Numbered from the stretch's first letter, positions 36,701-49,344 are shown. The stretch is 64,000 nucleotides of DNA from Parasponia andersonii (GCA_002914805.1 JXTB01000179.1:531518-595517); one strand, 5' to 3'. The notes: generated from the letters alone by a model not told the origin. Numbers and translations: made by a program.

Positions 36701-38694
36701 CTTAGCATGTGCTTCTGACTCAGAAGTATATTTTAGAACTCATACTTATTGATCAATCATCCAATCAGTTAATCTAGTTAAGAAATAGATAAACTTATAA
36801 AGAATACGAGTTTATTTCAAAATTAGTACCATTAATAATAGAACCAACCGATTATATCTATGTGAATATGGAGGGCGTGTACGCTTGTTTTAGCCCCCTA
36901 AATTTGAAATATTATTATGAGGTTGGCCTTTACAAATTTGATTACTTAAACATTTAAATTTAGAGCACACAAGTCGTTGGGATTGACAAGGAATAAATCG
37001 AAAACAAACAAAAAAAAGACATAGCTAACCGGGTTTTTTCTTTTCCTTTTTTCTTCAAAAGAATTTATTTATTTGGTTGAAGCTAAAGCTAAACTGAGTT
37101 TTGGTTGAAAACTGATGATCATGTGCCAAGTGTTTGTTTTTATTTGTGAAAGAAGTTAGCAACCCATAAAAAAACCCCACATGGGATGAGACCGTACTCT
37201 TCTTAGTCATTTCTCACTCGTGTGGCTACCTTGTCCCCTCTCTCTCTCTCTTACATGGCCATGGGGGATGTCACTACTTGGTGTCTGAGTCTGAGAAAGG
37301 CCTCCTTTCGGTTTGTCGGGTAGCATACCTCAAGCTTACTCCAATATGACATCATATTTCTGCTTTTAGTTTTGATGAAATTTTTTTATTACCCCAGTTC
37401 TCTTATGGTATCAATAATATGTACTAATAAGAAGAATAATATTGCATGATGGATAAGACCTAGCTACGTACGTACATATTAAGTTATAAATCGACTAATA
37501 ATTTTCTATGACTTATCTTAAGCTCGCGGATATTAATCTAACCACAAATTTGTTTAGCATGGGCCGGCGTTTTTGATGCTATTAATTCAAACTTGTATAT
37601 GTACTTAATTGTAAGCTAGCTAGTAGAATAATGGTCACTAATCAATTCTTTCTTAATTAATGATTTTGATTGATGATGATGCCTAACTAGGGCATGGGCA
37701 TGGAATAATAAGAGGGATGATATCATTATCATATATCAATCTACACTGAAATCTCGGCCTGAATTATCTGATACATATATGTCGCTTTTTTGACAAAATA
37801 TACTTTCCTACGACTAATATCAACTTAGCAGCTGACTTCCGTGATACATATGTAATAAGTTTTTACTTTTACTTTAAGTCTTGGTCCTTTTACATGCTAC
37901 TTAATGTCAAACCCGCGTATTAGCCAGCTTTTTCACTTTCTATTCTTCTTTATTTATTTATTTCCTTGTTTACTTGGACGTAGACGTATAGTATTAGATA
38001 GCTAATTTGTACTAATTAATGCATGACTTTGCAGTGTTTTATTTGTTTATTTATTTATACTTTTTAAATTCAAATATAAATCTTATTTTACAAGATGCGA
38101 AAACAAAAGAAATGAAACCTGCAAGATCGATGTCAGTAGGGTGTAGGGGTAGAAAATGGCATGCCCAAGATAATCTCATCTTTATTCTCTATATAACATA
38201 TAGATTTCCCACGAAATGGATTGCCTATATATAGCCCATTAGTTATTAGGGCAGTTTACTATAGAAAAACGAGTACCTTATCAATCCGTCTATACACATT
38301 GTGTTGTGCGTGCGTGATCTTCTTTTAGATAGATAGTTAATTAATGACTCAGCCAACTCGAATCATTTGTATGGTTTGTTTTATTAGTTTCTGTGCAACA
38401 CGCAATTAGAAGAGTACAAGTACATTTAAATGAAATGTACAGTACTCCCCTTAAAAAAAGTGGAATGTATAAATTCTTGTGTAAAATAAAAGCAATGTAT
38501 TCATTTCATCTGTGTTTCATACAAATCTCTACCGTTTCTTAGGAGTACTACAAATTTATATTAATATTATATGGAAAATACTCCATTATGCTTTCTAGCT
38601 AAGTTCAATTAAAAGTACAGTACTTTAAACAGCATGAACGTTAATTCAATAAAACTAATAATTATATATTAACTAATTATCAATTATATGACCT
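30752..38694. other. intergenic region, no gene supported
   Basis: AT-rich, with only short, compositionally biased open frames. It contains a short tandem duplication (31085-31185, GGTCCCATTATCATATG twice), unresolved bases at 32743 and 34997, (TA)n at 33786-33803, and a 21-bp palindrome GCCAACTTTT/AAAAGTTGGC at 34018-34038. A patch at 35330-35560 is higher in GC and could be a decayed coding or transposon fragment, but no domain is recognisable. Confidence 0.45.
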
Positions 38695-38704
38695 CTCCTG
38701 ATCT

Positions 38705-38790
38705 TAATTTACAAATTAATACATTATTCTTCTACAGTTCTTAATATACAAACGAACTGCAGACAGCATAATGTATTAATTTGTAAATTA
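38705..38790. repeat. perfect 23-bp inverted repeat (hairpin) with nested inner stem
   Basis: The arms at 38705-38727 and 38768-38790 are exact reverse complements (core ACAAATTAATACATTAT). The 40-bp loop contains a second stem, CAGTTC with GAACTG. Outside, CCTGATC (38698-38704) and GATCAGG (38820-38826) extend the symmetry. It is probably a small foldback MITE about 130 bp long (38697-38827); a small-RNA precursor is possible. Confidence 0.7.
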
Positions 38791-38827
38791 TTATAGACAA
38801 CATGCTATAGCCCGTACTTGATCAGGT

Positions 38828-39079
38828 GCATCATCAAGAACATGATTTTTTTTTTTTTTTTTCATGCATGGCTGAAAGCGCTCTCTAATAATTGGCTCAA
38901 CCAATACACATGATTTCTTCATGATAGTCCAATTAATTGTTGTTGTACATACATCCAAACTAGATCATATATACACAAATATATATATATATATATATAT
39001 TTATCTATATATGTCATTGATCAACGATGGAAATCGCAATGGGCATACATCCCATCAGAGCAAAGCAACAGACTGGGAG

Positions 39080-39112
<33 letters not shown>

Positions 39113-41743
39113 GTCTATATATGCTCATCATGTTTTGACTCATTCACTACTAATTGTCAACCACTTACACCCCAAAAAATATCCGAAAAAATATAAATAA
39201 AATGGCCAATCCCAAAATGGGTTTTGGTCTCTCTCTATCACACTCTTTCACACGCAATTAAACAAGACTAAGTAATTAATTAAGGAAAAGAAAAGAAGGA
39301 GAATGACATTGATCAAGTGATAATCAGCTGATGATGATCTGGTAATTAATTAGATGAAATAAAAATGACAATATTATTAGTTTTAATATTTGTGTGTGGT
39401 GTGGGTGTAAGCATTGCAGGGTTGGCCAAATGATGAGTAAAGGAGAATATTCATCCCAAAAAAATAGAAATAGGTCACTTTCAGGGTTCTGACTCGAAGG
39501 AGGCGCTGAGGTGGGGTGTGGAAATTCTGGAGTGGGCCCTAGTTGTCGTCGCACGCGTGCACGCCGCGTGGACCCCACTCGTTGACTCTTGTTTTTCTCT
39601 TTACTTTCTTTGGCTAAGAAAGAAAGGCATGACCATGACGCAATAGGCGTCTTCTAAATTCTAATCGCTTCGATAGTACTGCCGCCCCTCTTGTCTCACT
39701 ATTGTCTACTACTAAGTCAATATTTTTATTATTATTGCCATGCCATAAAAACCCTTTTTCCACATTTTTGTTTTTTCCAATTTCAAAGAAAGAAGTTCCC
39801 TCCCTTTTTATTTTTATTTTTTAATTTTTGCAATATTCAATTAGATAATTAGATCATCTGATTCTAAAGAGAATAACATGTTCCTTAATCTTAACTAAAA
39901 TGGTATGTTTTTTATAGCTCGATTCTCGAAAAGAATAAGTTTAATTGTAAAGCTACTAACTTATAAATTATTAGATTGGATGATTTAAAGTTAGGAAATA
40001 TTACTAATGATTTTGACAAATTTGAGTTGAAATTAATTTGCATCCCATGATCAATACGGGTAGAAGCGCTCGGCTAAAAATTTTACATATATATATATTT
40101 TTTTTTAAATTACATTATACGTTATACTAATACCCCAGTATTAAGGATTTGGCACCAAAAGCACATATGCGATATATATTAGTACTCGACTTCTTACGTA
40201 ATAAGTTGACAATGTCCAGGTACTAAAGTTTGATATAATATATTTTAGGCGTAAGTACTTGATCAAAAGGGATAAATTATTGAGTAAAACGGTCCATGAT
40301 CAAGTCATTATGTTGATTTATGAGACTCGTCTAATGGGAGTCTTTCTTTATTCCGAGGTAATCAGTCTTAATGTTAGGATGGCCAATCCATTAAAAAAAA
40401 AAAAATCGCACATAATGGACTTGTTTGATTAGAGTTGGTAAATATTTATTTTCCTTTTTTTGGAAAGCAGAGTTGGAAATTAATTAATATATAAAAGATA
40501 GAGTGATTATACATTACATGGAATAAAGAAAATATTGACTCCCACATATTACATTCAAAAATGGCTAATATGTAGTAATTATATGCATATATCTTATTTA
40601 TATTAAAAGTGATTTTGGTAAGAGGAAGAGCAGAAGAAAATAGAGGAGTTTAAAATTTGTTATTCGATATATATCGCTATTCGGTATATAGGAAGGATTT
40701 TAAGTGGGAAAGAGATTAGACCATGGGTTTCATGATTTTTAGTGTTAGTCAATTTTTAATATATCCCATGGGGAAATTTTAGGGAGAAAATATCTACTCA
40801 AATAGACTTTGATTGATATTTATATAATTACCCTTAATATATTATATTATCATAAAAATTATAATTACAAATAAAATAGTAATTGCACAGTTAAGGACAT
40901 TCTATTTTTTATTTCTCTCTCCTACCAAACAAAGGAGAAAATGAATTTTCTCTTTTTCTCTCGTACCAAACGCAATATTGCATTATCAATCTTAACATTA
41001 TATCACAAAAATAAAAACTAAAAATAGAATATATTGTATACAAATAAAAATCTTCCTATTCCTTACACTTCTCTTATCAAATGAGGGAAAAAAATTTGAT
41101 CTTCTCTCTTTCTTCTTATACTAAACATAATAAATAAGAGTACCCTAACTTCTTCCTCTGATATAACTCTCCTTCTTTTCCCATCTCCTCTCCCCTCTTT
41201 TCAAACATAAAACACAATTTCTAAAGAAAATACGAGTTTTCCTTTAAACATGTATATATATATATACATACATAAATGTATGTTCACTACCAATAGTTAT
41301 CTTCTATTAGCCTTTTTTCAAACTAAAAATTCTTTACATATGATATAAGAAGATAAATAAAGCATATATCAGATAGATAGCGTTTATAAGTTAATTAATT
41401 GCTACATGCTTATAAAAAATAATTATTTATTTTTTACTCTTTTTTATTTATAAAAATTGGTTTTGACAATATTATAAGTTGTAGGTCAATTTTTGTTATT
41501 ATGTAAGTTTTTTTTTTCTTCCAACTTCACATATAGGACTAGCGCCTTGAACCCAAGTGGTGGTAGAAAGATGAAGATTTTTTTTTTTAAAAGGAGAAAG
41601 ATGAGGATTTTAATGTATTTATATTCTACAATTTTCCTTTACAAATATATTAATTGTAAATTGAGTACGTACGTTTAGAGGTTGCGCATTTTCCACACGG
41701 TAAAAGATTTGACAAAATATTTTCAAGGAAAAAACAGTATATG

Positions 41744-41778
<35 letters not shown>

Positions 41779-43325
41779 CAAACATTGACTCCGCATTTGA
41801 AAATAAAGATTGATTTCTAAATTTTTTTGACTACAAGTTAAGGCACATGCATGCCAATATGATATTATCTTTGACTATTATAGTAATCAACTTCCAACAT
41901 ACGCAAACACATCAACTCAGTTCTAATTATGACATAATTACTAAATGACTATAAGATACAAGCATTCCACAAACCGAAAACGTAAATACTTAGTCATTTA
42001 CCAACAAATTGAATTTGCCGAAGTCAAGCTGTAAATTCCTTGCAAGTAAGTCTCCCAAGTCGGTTCTTTTAATATCATGTGATTTTTGACTATATATTAT
42101 TAACCTATGGATGATGCACTACATAGTCAATTATCAACTTCAATTAAGAAATCTCGTTTTTTTTTTTTAGAATCAACCTGGCTTATGTCTAATTCAAAGC
42201 TAATTAATTTCCTTGGTTTGTACATCCGCTAATTTACCGTAGGTTTGAGCAATTAGCAAGTCCCAATTAATCAGTAGAATACTACTACTGAACTCATAAT
42301 AATAAAAGTGACAATAATAAAACGAAATCAGCACTATACATAGATCGAATATTACATCATAATCATCCAAGTACAACGGTGCCCTTTCCATATCAACATC
42401 ACATATATATAGACACAGAAAGCGTTATATAGCATGATATTAATATCGCTTATTCACTAGGTTATATTCAAATAATTCTATTATAATGCCTACTTTTAGG
42501 GAAAATATAATAAAATGATCTAGTTTCATCCCTTTTCAACAAAATCACTTGCATTCTTAAAAATATGGAAGAAACTCTCAATTTAGCTACTTTGCAACTC
42601 TATTCTCCCATGTCAGCTAAATTGAAAAAATTGATGAGAAATGATTAAACAACTACTCTCTCAGTAATTATTAGATTTTTCCTTATAATATATTTTTGCT
42701 TTATGTCTGAATAGATGGATAGTTTGTTTCGAAAACTTATTAAGTAATCACATTTCAAAATGAGTGTACAGACGATTCTTACATTTAATATAAGCCAAAA
42801 ACTGTCAAATTTAGCTGTCATCGGAGGGATAGATATTAGAGGTACTTTATTAAATTAGAAGGTTTTACATAACAAAAACTCAAATAAAAATGGAGGCTTG
42901 ATCTCCCATATTTCCAAAACCCAAAGTCGTTTTTCGTTAAAAAAATACACAATTATTTTATGATATACGTATATATATATAGTTTTTTTTAAAAAATATT
43001 ATTCGAGTTTGATGGGCAAGGAATCATGTTGTAATTAATGAGGATACCATATATCGAGTGTATCTTAACTTTGAATGTTATCAACAAGATAATAAAAGTA
43101 ATTGTTATGAGGGCCGGTGGTGAAATAATTGTATGACGATATTTGGTATCTTTACCCTAATAATATCATTGTACATGATTTCATTAATTTCTCATTAAAA
43201 CTTAATTTTCTGAGAAGGAATAAAGTTATGGCATTTTCTGTTATGGCCCTCGTGTGTCCTATATTCAGATAAATGAATTAGGCTAAAAATGGATTTCATG
43301 GGTACTTTGCTTTAGATATACTTGT
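38828..43325. other. intergenic region, no gene supported
   Basis: It includes (TA)n at 38979-39000, (CT)n at 39081-39110 and 41750-41775 (TA)n. A short GC-rich stretch lies at 39490-39590 and contains the palindrome GCACGCGTGC. A MITE-like area at 40600-41225 has several TACCAAAC words. No coding domain is recognised; the open frame at 39324-39578 (minus) has no family resemblance. Confidence 0.45.
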
Positions 43326-43328
43326 AAT

Positions 43329-43381
<53 letters not shown>

Positions 43382-43634
43382 GTTGCCAATCCAATAAGTA
43401 TTTTTTTTCTTTACCTGTGGGTAGATATTTTTTTTTTTGATATTTTTTTTTAGCCGTTAGATCACCATTAGATGGTAATCCAATGACAATAATGAAGTGC
43501 ATAAAAAGACGTGCATCATTAATGCTCTTTCTCTCTCTTATTTTTTATAATAAATAAATATGCATACTAAATTTTCAATGGCCAAATTGATACCTATGCA
43601 TAGATGAAAAAAAAAATACTCACTAAATTGGTGC

Positions 43635-43672
<38 letters not shown>
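43329..43672 (-). mobile_element. Micron-like MITE copy 2 embedded in (TA)n, inverted
   Basis: The body at 43381-43638 starts GGTTGCCAATCCAATAAGTATT and ends CACTAAATTGGTGCC. It is flanked by about 48 bp of (TA)n on the left and 33 bp on the right. It is the reverse complement of the 14401-14642 body: shared blocks are ATCACCATTAGATGGTAATCC, the CATCATTAATGCTC segment, and the GATACCTATGCATAG subterminal part. Confidence 0.72.
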
Positions 43673-43675
<3 letters not shown>

Positions 43676-44380
43676 CTATTTGGCAATCATATATATATCG
43701 TAAATATCTTTACCTAATTACTAGTTGGGGTTTCCATATGCAGATGACAGCAAGAAGCAGCCAATTCCCATACTATTCCAAATTGTACTTCAATTAGTAG
43801 GAGCTAGCTCATAAGTTCTCTGCGGGATATAATAAGTTCTCCAAATCAGCTCTATTAAGAAAAAAGTTTTCTATGTCAACGTAACGTACTCATGGCTAGA
43901 GCTTTGAGGCTTCAATATGATTTTTTTTTTTTTTTTAAATTTCTTGGGGAGGATTGTTCATAGTTAAAGATACCCAAGTGATAAAATTAAAACAGTAGCA
44001 GCATGCTGATGATGAAATGGCACAAATGCCCTTTTTTGTCTTGTTCTACATAGGCAAAGTGGCCGTACACAAAGACCAACCTGTCATGACATGATTAATT
44101 GGCCAAAAAAATGGCACAATTTATATCTTTATTTCTTAATAGCTAATACCGAACTAATCAAAAAGGGAAAAAAAAAAAGCATTTCATCAATCCTAATATC
44201 AGAAAAACAAACATTTTCTTTTTTTTTTTTTTTCAAAAAAAGAAAGAAAATGGAAGAAAGAAAATTTTGTTTCAAATTGACCTTTCCCTTGTCTAATCAC
44301 ACCCTGAAATGTCAACCACATTCTGGTTACTTCTTTCTTTCCTTTCCTACTCCCGCAAACGGTTCGACTTTCACCTCCAA
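43673..44380. promoter_or_regulatory. upstream region of the bHLH gene
   Basis: No gene is supported. It holds T-runs (43921-43937, 44218-44233) and normal intergenic AT-rich sequence. It presumably contains the proximal promoter, but no specific transcription-factor site can be assigned with confidence. Confidence 0.35.
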
Positions 44381-44390
44381 TATATATAAA
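44381..44390 (+). promoter_or_regulatory. candidate TATA box of the bHLH gene
   Basis: TATATATAAA lies about 250 bp before the start codon, in a context (CCAATATATATAAATACACC) typical of plant core promoters. It would put the transcript start near 44410-44420 and give a leader of about 220 nt. A second TATA-like run at 44586-44593 is too close to the ATG to be likely. Confidence 0.45.
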
Positions 44391-44634
44391 TACACCGAGA
44401 TGCAGCGAACCGCTTTCATCATTTTATGAAGTCCACATAAAATCTCATCAAAAGATACCACAAAACCAAAACCAAACAGATCACTATAACAAGTATCCGG
44501 GCCGTCAGAATTTGAAGAAAGATCGATATATCTAAACAAATATCTCATACTATAAGAGGGAAAGAAAGAAAAGGTCAGACACACATATATATAAGAAGGT
44601 GAATTGTTGAAGCTTTGTAGCTATAGCTCTAGCC

Positions 44635-44775
44635 ATGGCGGATGAGTTCCAGACAAGTGGCAACTGGTGGGATTCATCGCGATCAACGTCGAGGTTCGAA
44701 GCAGGGACATCGCCTTCTTCTTCAGCTCTGAATAGCTTGGGAAGCTTTGGTTGGTCTTCAACAACAACAACAAAT

Positions 44776-44806
<31 letters not shown>

Positions 44807-47116
44807 TGGTTGACATCAAGTCTAGGTCTTCTATGGATTCTGGTACCTCTTCCATGGTTTTCCATGATACGCAGAAGCTCCAACAAGGCCAAGATTCTTC
44901 TTCCGTCGCTGCCGCCGCCACAGCCGGAGACCCCGGCTTGCGTATGATGGGTTTAGGCCTTTCATCCCAAGCCATGGATTGGAACCAAGCTGCCTTATTG
45001 TAAGTTACTTTACTTTAAAATATGACCTAAATAAGCAATTGAGTTTTTTTATTTTTTTATTTATTTGGGGTTTTGGATATTTTTTGTAGAGGGGAAAATA
45101 AGGCTGCAGCTTCTGAGAGCAGTAGCTTTCGTTCAATATTACTAGAAGAAAACAATATGAGCTCATCATCGCAAGGCAACAGCTTTCAACAAGAGATAAC
45201 TAGTAGTGGACAACTTCAGTGGAGGGATCAAAAGCTTTTGTTATTCCCCGGTGATTCCTCATCAAACGACACGTCGTATAAGCAAATGAGCCGGACAAAT
45301 ACTACTACTGGTTTCTCTTTAGATCATCACCAACATCAGCATCATCATCACGAGTTCAGCCCTCAATATAGCTCCGGGGACGGTAGCACCGTCACGTGCC
45401 AGCAAGGCGGCGGCTTGGCTAACAGTTCGAGTTTTCAGGTGGATTCGGCGGCCTTGTATGGAAGCCCATCGGCCATACTACTACAAGGACTATTTGGGCC
45501 TGATCAAGCTACTCATACTAACCCCAGCCTACCCTATAATTCGCCGAATTATGGGGTTATGAGTACTACTTCCAATGAAGTATTGGCGCCTTCTAGTAAT
45601 TGGTCAAGTAATAGTACTAATAAACTGCCTCAGTTCCTAAGAAGTTCACCGCCGCCGCTGAAGCAGCCGAGTAACTACAGCCATTTGCAATTTTCAAATA
45701 ACGCACCGTTTTGGAATGCGCCGGAGGCGACCGCCATGAAGGATGTTAGGACGAGCTTCTTCTCGACATTGCAACCGCAGTTTCCGACAACTACTTTCGA
45801 GGAAAAGCCTAAGGTATTTTTGGTTTTGTTATAGTTTGCGTAATAGGGTTTTGAATAATTGTCATGATTGGTTAAAAATGTGATGAAGTTTTAATTAGTA
45901 CTACTTGATGAGCAGAATATATCCGAAGTTAGGGATCAGTCGGGTGGAGTGGTGGCAAAGAAAAGTGGGAATGAAGCCACTTCCAATAAAAGGCCACGAA
46001 ACGATCAAAATCCATCACCTTTGCCAGCTTTTAAGGTACACTGGTACTAGTGATCAAAAAGCAATAGCCTAAATACTCTATGAATAACAAATCGATACAC
46101 TGACATGATATATATATCGATGTCATCCTGATTGAACATAAATTAAGACACTAAAATTAGAACGATAATTGAGAATTTGAATTTGTAACTATAATGAGCA
46201 ATAGCTAAGTCTAATAATGTTTTAACCACATTTAGAAATGTATGAGAGAAGTTGAACATACGTAATTACTTTGTTGTGTACGTTTATAGGTAAGGAAAGA
46301 GAAGATGGGGGACAGAATCACTGCGCTCCAACAATTGGTTTCACCTTTCGGAAAGGTAATTTATTAAGCTATATATACTGAGAGGTTGTATCTCTTTTCT
46401 CATGAATTGATTCGTAAAAGTGAAAGAAAAGAAGAAGAATTGCTTTTTACTATATGTATATATACATATCTATGATGGATTCTAATGATGTTATTTTGTG
46501 GGTGCGTCAGACTGATACTGCTTCAGTGCTCTCTGAGGCCATTGAGTACATCAAGTTCCTCCATGAACAAGTTACTGTAAGTCCCATATGGTTTTAGATA
46601 TATCCTTTGTTATTATCTTTTTTTTTTTGAAATGTTGTTATTATCTATTTTATTCTCATACATAGAAAAAAAAGCAAATAAATGCAATATATATTTTTTA
46701 ATGTATATAAAGTTTTTCATTTCTCATAAAATAATAGGTTTTAAGCACCCCATACATGAAAAGTGGAGCTTCCATACAGCACCAGCAGGTACATATTGAT
46801 ATTCTTATTCTATATATTCTCATTATAAAATAACTATATCTTAGTCCAATTATAATGAGTATGTTAACGTTACATTTTAATTAATTGATTTGAGGAGAAT
46901 GTTTTTGTCATAATTAAATGCAGAATAATTCTGAAATATTTTTGTCATAATTAATTGCAGAATAATTCTGACCACAAATCTAAGGACCCTGAGGATCCCA
47001 AACAAGACCTTAGAAGCCGAGGACTATGTTTGGTACCTGTTGCTAGCACGTTCCCTGTGACACATGAGACCACAGTAGATTTTTGGACACCAACATTTGG
47101 TGGCACTTTCAGATAG
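44635..47116 (+). CDS. bHLH112: bHLH transcription factor, bHLH112-type, seven exons, 515 aa
   Basis: Exons are 44635-44999, 45090-45813, 45916-46035, 46290-46355, 46511-46576, 46738-46788 and 46961-47116 (stop TAG). All introns are GT-AG and the frame is continuous. The protein starts MADEFQTSGNWW and has MMGLGLSSQAMDWNQ near residues 109-123, an Asn run (about residues 47-57) and a His-rich stretch. The DNA-binding part follows: KRPRND (about 387-392), helix 1 KMGDRITALQQLVSPFGK (408-425), helix 2 TASVLSEAIEYIKFLHEQV (427-446), then VLSTPYMKSGA. The tail has GLCLVPVAST and ends DFWTPTFGGTFR. This order matches Arabidopsis bHLH112 and relatives, an atypical subgroup without the usual His-Glu-Arg of the basic region. 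AtbHLH112 acts in salt and drought responses; that role here is inference. The domain is spread over exons 3-6, and the protein should be nuclear. Confidence 0.92.
44767..44805 (+). repeat. AAC trinucleotide tract encoding poly-Asn in bHLH exon 1
   Basis: A mostly (AAC/CAA)n run encodes four Thr and then about eleven Asn. Such a tract can change length by slippage without breaking the frame. Confidence 0.85.
46902..46975 (+). repeat. 37-bp tandem duplication across the intron 6 / exon 7 boundary
   Basis: TTTTTGTCATAATTAAATGCAG (46902-46923) plus AATAATTCTG is repeated from 46939 with ATTGCAG at 46954-46960. Both copies carry a plausible 3' splice site. Using the first (exon start 46924) gives nine codons and a stop (NNSEIFLS, then TAA), so only the second keeps the conserved C-terminus. 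Confidence 0.85.
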
Positions 47117-47168
47117 AAGGGGGAAAAAGAACCCTATTCTCTCGGCTTCAACTAGGCTATTTACCATA

Positions 47169-47209
<41 letters not shown>

Positions 47210-49126
47210 CTTATCAAAAACCCTAGTCAAGTTGGGAATGATAAGATCCAAAAAAAAAAAAGAAAAAAAGAAAAAGAAGAAGCAGAAAAAAAAGAGATAC
47301 GCGCACATATTGGTATCGGTCCTTGGGGGTATATGAGGAAAAGGATATAATAAATTTCAGTGAAAGGGAAAGAAAAGGAAATGGCGATTCTATCCTTGAG
47401 GGACATGCCATCGGTGTTGGGCCAGCTACAGGCAAAATGATGCAGTTTTGGCCGAAATTGGGACCATTGGGAGCATATTTTAATTGTTGTAATAATTGAA
47501 GAAGAATTATATATGATTAGAGAGTTGGGTTAGGAATGAGAACAGATTCTGAACTTAGGGAAAAGTTTTCTTCTTTTTGTTTATTTATTATAATTATTTT
47601 ATAGTTAACCACCCAATAAAAAGAAATGTTGTATTGTCAATTAATTTAGAAGCTGATCTTATAGTAGAAGAAGATAAAGGAGCTTTTATTCCTTGTTGCT
47701 ATATTGTGAATAGAGCTGGCACTACCTTTAGTTTAAGGGGAAAAAGGAAGAAGGGCAAAATAGAAAACATAAAATTTGGGGAAGGGAATAATTGAATTTT
47801 AGAATAGAGATGTTGAGTAAGTGTGGGGATGGCATTGGATTGGAAATCTCACTTTTTGATTTGTTTGTGTTTGGAATATGTTAGTGGAAGTCAGAAGGTG
47901 GCCCACATGAGCTTCTCCTCTCTCCTATTTCAGGTTTTTCTTATAATTTTAATTTTAATTTTTTTTTTCTTTTGGTTTGTAATTTTTGGGTTTTTTATAT
48001 TAGAAGATTAGAACTAGAAAACTGTATTGTGTAGGTGCTATGGGCTCATTGATTTTATGTCTTTTATCGAATGGTCACATTGAGGGGCATCTGTTGAAAG
48101 GCAAAGCGAGGCCAAAACTAGCTCCTGCTTTTCTCTCTCTCCATGAAAATTTTCATCTTCTTTTGGACTTTTTGGAAATTGTAAATGGTTCTTGTTTATT
48201 TATCTAATTCCTTAGGAACGTTTTAATCTTCTATACTTTTTTTTCCCTTTTAATATTGATACATGGTAATGGTATTTATATCTAAATTAAAAAGAGAAGC
48301 ATTAGTTAGAAAGGAATTTCCATCATCATCATGAACATTTACATATTGCAATTGGAATTCCAACTTCTCGGATGATCAAAAAGAAGTTAAGAGAAAATAA
48401 ATGTGTTAAAAAAAAGAAAAAAGTCTTAAGCAAAAAGTGGTTAATTTGTATTATATATATATAGTTATATGAACGAAAAAAAAGACACTCTAGTTTAAGA
48501 ACAAAGAAGCGTAAGGTTTATCTGTCTATTCTAATAACGACTTTCTTTCTAAATTGACCGTGACTTTCCTCAATAAAAGCAGTAAGGATATGGAGTCCCG
48601 TTCAACGCAAAATTTTAACAAATAATATCATGAATGTAAATTTTGCACAAAATTAATGTAATGAGGCATGAATGGACTTGGTTAATAATAATAGACAGAT
48701 AACACAACATCAAATGGAAATTCCATTAGGTGTACAGAATATACTTATATTGATTAAAATCGCTCCAGCTGAAATATCAGCAGAAAGTCTATTCGCGAAA
48801 ACCTGAAACGATGGAAAATGGCAGTAACTAGCTCATATATTGAAAGAGAACCACTATAAGTTTATGTGTAGTTGCTTACTATTTTACTTTCTATTATTTT
48901 CTCTCGGCAGTAAAGGATTAAGTGCGTAATCTGTAATAAGTTTATATATAATTTAATTGATATAATTTTGTATCGTAATAAACTAACACTAACTAATTTA
49001 TGTCTTTGTGTTACTTTTATGTAAAATTAGTAATTATGTACGCACTTTTGTTTGTTATTAATTTTATGTGAAGATTTATATGAAGTTTGAACACTCCCTA
49101 TTTTGTCCAAAGGTACATCCAATTAT
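47117..49126. other. downstream of the bHLH gene, no further gene supported
   Basis: The first few hundred bases are probably 3' untranslated region. They contain (TA)n at 47168-47203 and AATAAA at 47349-47354, a possible polyadenylation signal. The rest is AT-rich intergenic DNA without a recognisable domain. Confidence 0.45.
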
Positions 49127-49129
49127 CTT

Positions 49130-49344
49130 TTATATATATAGGACACTAATTCAGTAGTTTTTTTTTAATTATTTTGACAAATTAAAATTCATCGTGCACA
49201 TAAAAAATAAAAAAAAAAAATTAAATAATATATATTTATTTTTATTATTTTTTTAACTACTCAAATCGTGATAACTATTACATAATGAATAAGCAGATAT
49301 TTAGGTAAAAAAAAATACCTGAATTATGGCCATATATATATATA
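49130..49344 (+). mobile_element. Micron-like MITE copy 3, decayed, in (TA)n
   Basis: The body at 49141-49331 starts GGACACTAATTCAGTAG and ends AATACCTGAATTATGGCC, between TATATATATA tracts. Ends and order follow the copies at 14401 and 43381, but the interior is shorter and more diverged. Confidence 0.5.

Noticed and set aside
39324..39578. Minus-strand Pro/Ser-rich open frame in the GC-rich patch
   Set aside because: No recognisable domain, and its end reads into AT-rich DNA; treated only as a composition anomaly.
44550..44975. Minus-strand open frame of 141 codons opposite bHLH exon 1
   Set aside because: It is the antisense shadow of the Asn/Ser/Ala-rich coding exon; its Leu run mirrors the AAC tract.
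46924..46950. First of the two exon 7 acceptors as the main splice site
   Set aside because: It leads to a stop after eight codons and loses the C-terminus conserved in bHLH112-type proteins; kept only as a possible alternative.
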